In this document: positions 61,121 to 64,000 of the stretch, one piece after another
How positions within the stretch are numbered: the first letter of the stretch is position 1
Layout of the letters: each line of letters opens with the position of its first letter
Origin: Streptomyces armeniacus
Lineage (GTDB): Bacteria > Actinomycetota > Actinomycetes > Streptomycetales > Streptomycetaceae
NCBI RefSeq assembly: GCF_003355155.1
Contig: NZ_CP031320.1
Location: 5,819,367-5,883,366, forward strand
Direction: 5' to 3'
Length of the DNA stretch: 64,000 nucleotides
Translations under genes and position numbers: made by a program
Notes under the pieces: model-generated
Told to the model about the DNA's origin: nothing
Databases searched by the model: none
What the model saw: the letters and a program-made list of their open reading frames with translations, nothing else

Positions 61121-62740
61121 ATGCGGCGTGATGCCATTTTTCTGTCCGGTCAGCGCAGACCCGTGCGAAGACCGGCCACCGGTTCCGTGCCGGCCGGAGA
61201 GCTTCGGCGCGCCCGGGACAAGGCGGTGTGGTACGTACCGTTGGCCGTGGCCGCCGACATCCTGGGGACCGCGCTGCCGGTCCTCTTCGTGTACAGAGCC
61301 GCCGCGCAGCCGCACCCCGAAGTCGCCGCGGCCACGGCGGCGCTCATCTGGCTCGGGGTCCAGCTCGCGCACAAACGCTACGTGCACAGGTCTCTCGGCG
61401 AGTCACGCGGGCTCGTCTCCGCACTGCAGGACTGGCTGACACTGCTCGGTCTGCTGGCCGTCATCCGCGCCGCGACCGGGGAGAGTTCGGCACCCGCGTA
61501 CGCGCTGCTGGCGCTCACCCCCGTGGTCGTGCTGACCGTCGCCTGCCGTACGCTCACGCACCGCCATCTGACCGCCCAGCGGCGCGCGGCGCAGGCCGTG
61601 TGCCGGGCGCTCGTCGTCGGCGAGGCGGGCGCGGTCGACGAGGTGGTGGGGCAGCTGGCGTCCGGTACGGACCACGCGTACGTGGTGATCGGCGCGGTGC
61701 CGGTGGGCGACGCCCCGCTGCGCAGCGGCGTTCCCGAGTCGGGGCGGCTGAACGCGGCGCCGGACGGGGAGCGTTCGGCGGACGCGGGCCTGGACGCCGA
61801 TGCCGCAGCCGCCCTGGCCGGCGAGATCACGCTCAACCTCGGCATCCCCGTCCCGCCCGCCGCGCCCGCGGGCCCGGACGGCGCGCAGGCAGCGGCCTAC
61901 GTCACCGACGGCGAAACGGTTCTGGAGGCGTCCCGGCGGCACGGCGCGGAGATGGTGCTCGTCGTGCCGGGGGCGCAGCTCGGCGGCGACCGGCTGCGGC
62001 GGCTGTCCTGGGCGGTCCAGGACGCGGGCCTGCGCCTGGTGATCGCCTCCGGGCTGACGGAGGTGGCGCTGCGGCGCGTACGGCTGGACACGGCCGCCGG
62101 GCTGAACCTGCTGCACGTGGCAGCGCCCGTACGGCGCGGCCCGCAGCTCGTCGTCAAGAACACGCTGGACCGGTCCGGCGCGGCGCTCGGACTGCTGCTG
62201 CTGGCACCGCTGTTCGCGGTGCTGGCCGCGGTCGTACGGCTCGACTCGCGCGGGCCGGTGCTCTACCGGCAGCTCCGGATCGGGCACCGTGGTGTCCCGT
62301 TCACCATGTGGAAGTTCCGCTCGATGGTGACGGAGGCCGAGCAGCTGCGGCCCGCGCTGGCGGCGGCGGACGAGCAGGACGGGCCGACGTTCAAGATCCG
62401 CCGCGACCCGCGCGTGACGCGCGCCGGGCGGCTGCTGCGGCGCACCTCGCTGGACGAGCTGCCGCAGCTGGTGAACGTGCTGCGCGGCGAGATGTCCCTG
62501 GTGGGCCCGCGCCCGCCGCTGCCCGACGAGGTGGCGGCGTACGGCCCCGTGGAGCTGCGGCGGCTGCACGTGAAGCCGGGGATGACCGGGCCGTGGCAGG
62601 TCGGCGGGCGGTCGGAGCTGACCTGGGACGAGAGCCTGGCGCTCGATCTGCGCTACGCCGACAACTGGTCGCTCACCATGGACGCGGACGTGCTCGCCCG
62701 CACATTCCGTGCCGTGGCCGACGGACGCGGGGCGTACTGA
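61121..62740 (+). CDS. Polyprenyl-phosphate sugar-1-phosphate transferase (WbaP/CpsE type)
   Basis: 539 residues. About five helices in the N-terminal half (ADILGTALPVLFVYRAA, ALQDWLTLLGLLAVIRA), a Rossmann-like middle region, and the catalytic bacterial sugar transferase domain from ~345: KNTLDRSGAALGLLLLAPLF, PFTMWKFRSMV, TRAGRLLRRTSLDELPQLVN, GEMSLVGPRPPLP and HVKPGMTGPWQVGGRSELTW. It starts lipid-linked polysaccharide synthesis at the membrane. ATG 61121 was chosen; the frame opens at 60956, but that part is AT-richer, has a TTA codon (61043-61045), and looks like promoter. Confidence 0.9.
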   Translation: MRRDAIFLSGQRRPVRRPATGSVPAGELRRARDKAVWYVPLAVAADILGTALPVLFVYRAAAQPHPEVAAATAALIWLGVQLAHKRYVHRSLGESRGLVSALQDWLTLLGLLAVIRAATGESSAPAYALLALTPVVVLTVACRTLTHRHLTAQRRAAQAVCRALVVGEAGAVDEVVGQLASGTDHAYVVIGAVPVGDAPLRSGVPESGRLNAAPDGERSADAGLDADAAAALAGEITLNLGIPVPPAAPAGPDGAQAAAYVTDGETVLEASRRHGAEMVLVVPGAQLGGDRLRRLSWAVQDAGLRLVIASGLTEVALRRVRLDTAAGLNLLHVAAPVRRGPQLVVKNTLDRSGAALGLLLLAPLFAVLAAVVRLDSRGPVLYRQLRIGHRGVPFTMWKFRSMVTEAEQLRPALAAADEQDGPTFKIRRDPRVTRAGRLLRRTSLDELPQLVNVLRGEMSLVGPRPPLPDEVAAYGPVELRRLHVKPGMTGPWQVGGRSELTWDESLALDLRYADNWSLTMDADVLARTFRAVADGRGAY

Positions 62741-62862
62741 TGCGCCCCGCGCCACCGCCGTACGAGCCGCACGAACCGCACGCGTACGAGCCGCACGAGC
62801 CCCGCGCGGACGAGCCGTACAAGCCGTACGCGGACGAGCCGCGCCCGCGGCCCCCGCTGCCG

Positions 62863-63819
62863 CTAGGCGGAAGCGGCCCCGGAGCGCAGCCACCACTCGT
62901 ACGTGTCCCGGATGCCGTCCGCCAGCGGGACGCGCGGCGCGAAGCCCAGCTTGCGGAGCCGCGACACGTCGAGCAGCTTGCGCGGCGTGCCGTCCGGCTT
63001 CGAGGTGTCGAAGGCGATGCGCCCGGTGAAGCCGGTCACGTCCCGTACGGTCTCGGCGAGTTCGCGGATGGTCAGGTCCTCGCCGCAGCCGATGTTCACC
63101 GGCGTCCCGTCGTCGTACGTCCGCAGCAGCAGCGAGCACGCCCGCGCCAGGTCGTCCACGTGCAGGAACTCGCGGCGCGGTGTGCCGCTCCCCCACAGCA
63201 CGACCTCCTCGCGGCCGTCCCGCACGGCCTCGTGGAAGCGGCGGATCAGGGCGGGCAGCACGTGCGAGGTCTCCAGGTCGAAGTTGTCGCCCGGACCGTA
63301 GAGGTTGGTCGGCATGGCGGAGATGTACGCGGCGCCGTACTGCTGCCGGTAGCCGCGCACCTGTGTGATGCCGGCGATCTTGGCGATGGCGTACGGCTCG
63401 TTCGTCGGCTCCAACGGGCCGGTGAGCAGCGCCTCTTCGGTGATCGGCTGCGGTGCGAGCTTGGGGTAGATGCAGGACGAGCCGAGGAACAGCAGCCGTC
63501 CCACGCCGGCCGCGTGCGCCCCGCCGATCACGCTGAGCTGGATGCGGAGGTTGTCCTCCAGGAACGGGACCGGGAAGTTCTGGTTGGCCATGATGCCTCC
63601 CACCGTGGCCGCCGCCAGCACGACCGCGTCCGGGCGTACGTCCCGCAGGTACGCCTCGGTGCCCGCCGCGTCGCGCAGGTCGAGCGCGGCACGGCCGCGG
63701 GTCAGCACCTCGTGGCCCTCGTCGGCGAGCTGCCGGGCGACGGCGGAGCCCACGAGGCCCCGGTGGCCCGCGACGAAGATCCGGGCGCGGGGCGGCAACA
63801 GCTCTCTCGGTGGCGTCAT
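62863..63819 (-). CDS. fcl: GDP-L-fucose synthase
   Basis: 318 residues. It converts GDP-4-keto-6-deoxymannose to GDP-L-fucose. Rossmann motif FVAGHRGLVGSAVARQL, AAATVGGIMANQNFPVPFLE, LFLGSSCIYPK, catalytic NEPYAIAKIAGI (YxxxK), MPTNLYGPGDNFDLE and REFLHVDDLARA are all present. ATG 63819 is the family start; upstream in-frame proline repeats belong to the divergent gene. It converges with the sugar transferase and is divergent from gmd. Confidence 0.95.
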   Translation of the reverse strand: MTPPRELLPPRARIFVAGHRGLVGSAVARQLADEGHEVLTRGRAALDLRDAAGTEAYLRDVRPDAVVLAAATVGGIMANQNFPVPFLEDNLRIQLSVIGGAHAAGVGRLLFLGSSCIYPKLAPQPITEEALLTGPLEPTNEPYAIAKIAGITQVRGYRQQYGAAYISAMPTNLYGPGDNFDLETSHVLPALIRRFHEAVRDGREEVVLWGSGTPRREFLHVDDLARACSLLLRTYDDGTPVNIGCGEDLTIRELAETVRDVTGFTGRIAFDTSKPDGTPRKLLDVSRLRKLGFAPRVPLADGIRDTYEWWLRSGAASA

Positions 63820-63883
63820 ACCACCGGATTCTGCCAGCGCACCGGGCGCGGCGGACCACATACCCGAAGCAGGGGGGCACTCG

Positions 63884-64000
63884 ATGACTGACGGCAGTAC
63901 GGACGGCAGACCCGGCGGCACAGGCCGCACAGGCGGCGGCACGGGTGGCGGCACGGGCGGCGGCACAGGTGGCGGCACAGGCGGCAAAAGCGCTCTGATC
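63884..64000 (+). CDS. gmd: GDP-mannose 4,6-dehydratase, N-terminal start (3' end outside window)
   Basis: 39 residues are visible. A Gly-Thr repeat (GGGTGGGTGGGTGGGTGG) precedes KSALI, the exact opening of the first strand of GDP-mannose dehydratases (KSALITGITGQDG). Context (divergent fcl) supports gmd. A GGGGGG stretch is upstream of ATG 63884. If translated from here, the repeat tail is an unusual N-terminal extension; the true start may be closer to KSALI. Confidence 0.65.
   Translation, partial: MTDGSTDGRPGGTGRTGGGTGGGTGGGTGGGTGGKSALI

Noticed and set aside
62741..62880. Frame starting at the sugar transferase stop (TGATG) with YEPHEPH repeats.
   Set aside because: It soon runs antisense through fcl; repeat is low complexity. 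A short peptide cannot be excluded but is unsupported.

Overview
The very high G+C content, strong codon bias, frequent GTG starts and gene families (SCP/ParA cluster, SepF-like protein, DUF5685, WYL regulator, SARP, HtaA heme proteins, streptogrisin-type protease) point to a Streptomyces or very close relative. Most genes are ordinary chromosomal core or conserved genes.

Layout, left to right. 1-11122: the end of an MFS exporter, a secreted GH25 lysozyme, a deacetylase-like lipoprotein, a cell-wall recycling pair (RpiR-type regulator and murQ), a divergent ArsR/SDR pair, a small secreted protein, groEL with two CIRCE elements, a cold-shock gene and a MoaD/ThiS-type sulfur carrier. 11123-11310: a synteny break where only the last ~45 codons of CTP synthase (pyrG) remain. 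11314-28261: the conserved actinobacterial run NUDIX - (79-bp tandem repeats) - STAND/TPR ATPase - ald - parA - RHH protein - scpA - scpB - pseudouridine synthase - two nucleotidyltransferases - aroH - tyrA - cmk - plsC - der. This is chromosome segregation/condensin, ribosome biogenesis and aromatic amino acid synthesis. 28262-42944: a 120-bp tandem repeat, conserved hypotheticals, an Rpf-like/LysM protein, a WYL regulator, an I78-like inhibitor, a PAP2 phosphatase, a DHA2 exporter, a SepF-like protein, a Cys-rich DUF5685 protein, an SPFH protein and a secreted S1 protease.

42945-43118 is not biological sequence. It reads as two inverted copies of an Illumina Nextera P5/index/Read-1 adapter around an A/T-rich filler. 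The genes on both sides (a probable kinase N-terminus and a SARP-type regulator) are cut there. The window is therefore a false join of at least two contigs, and linkage across this point should not be trusted. Dispersed repeats of the same family occur on both sides, so both parts probably come from the same or a closely related genome.

43119-64000: the truncated SARP regulator, two tandem DUF4360 secreted proteins, an M50 protease, an F420:NADP reductase, an MFS exporter, map, and an iron/heme acquisition island. The island holds hmuO, two HtaA surface proteins (one with a LASTG sortase signal) and hmuTUV, with iron-box-like palindromes at the promoters. It is followed by a small TTA-containing zinc-ribbon gene, an aldo/keto reductase, a polyprenyl-phosphate sugar transferase, GDP-fucose synthase and the start of GDP-mannose dehydratase, which suggests a fucose-containing surface polysaccharide locus.
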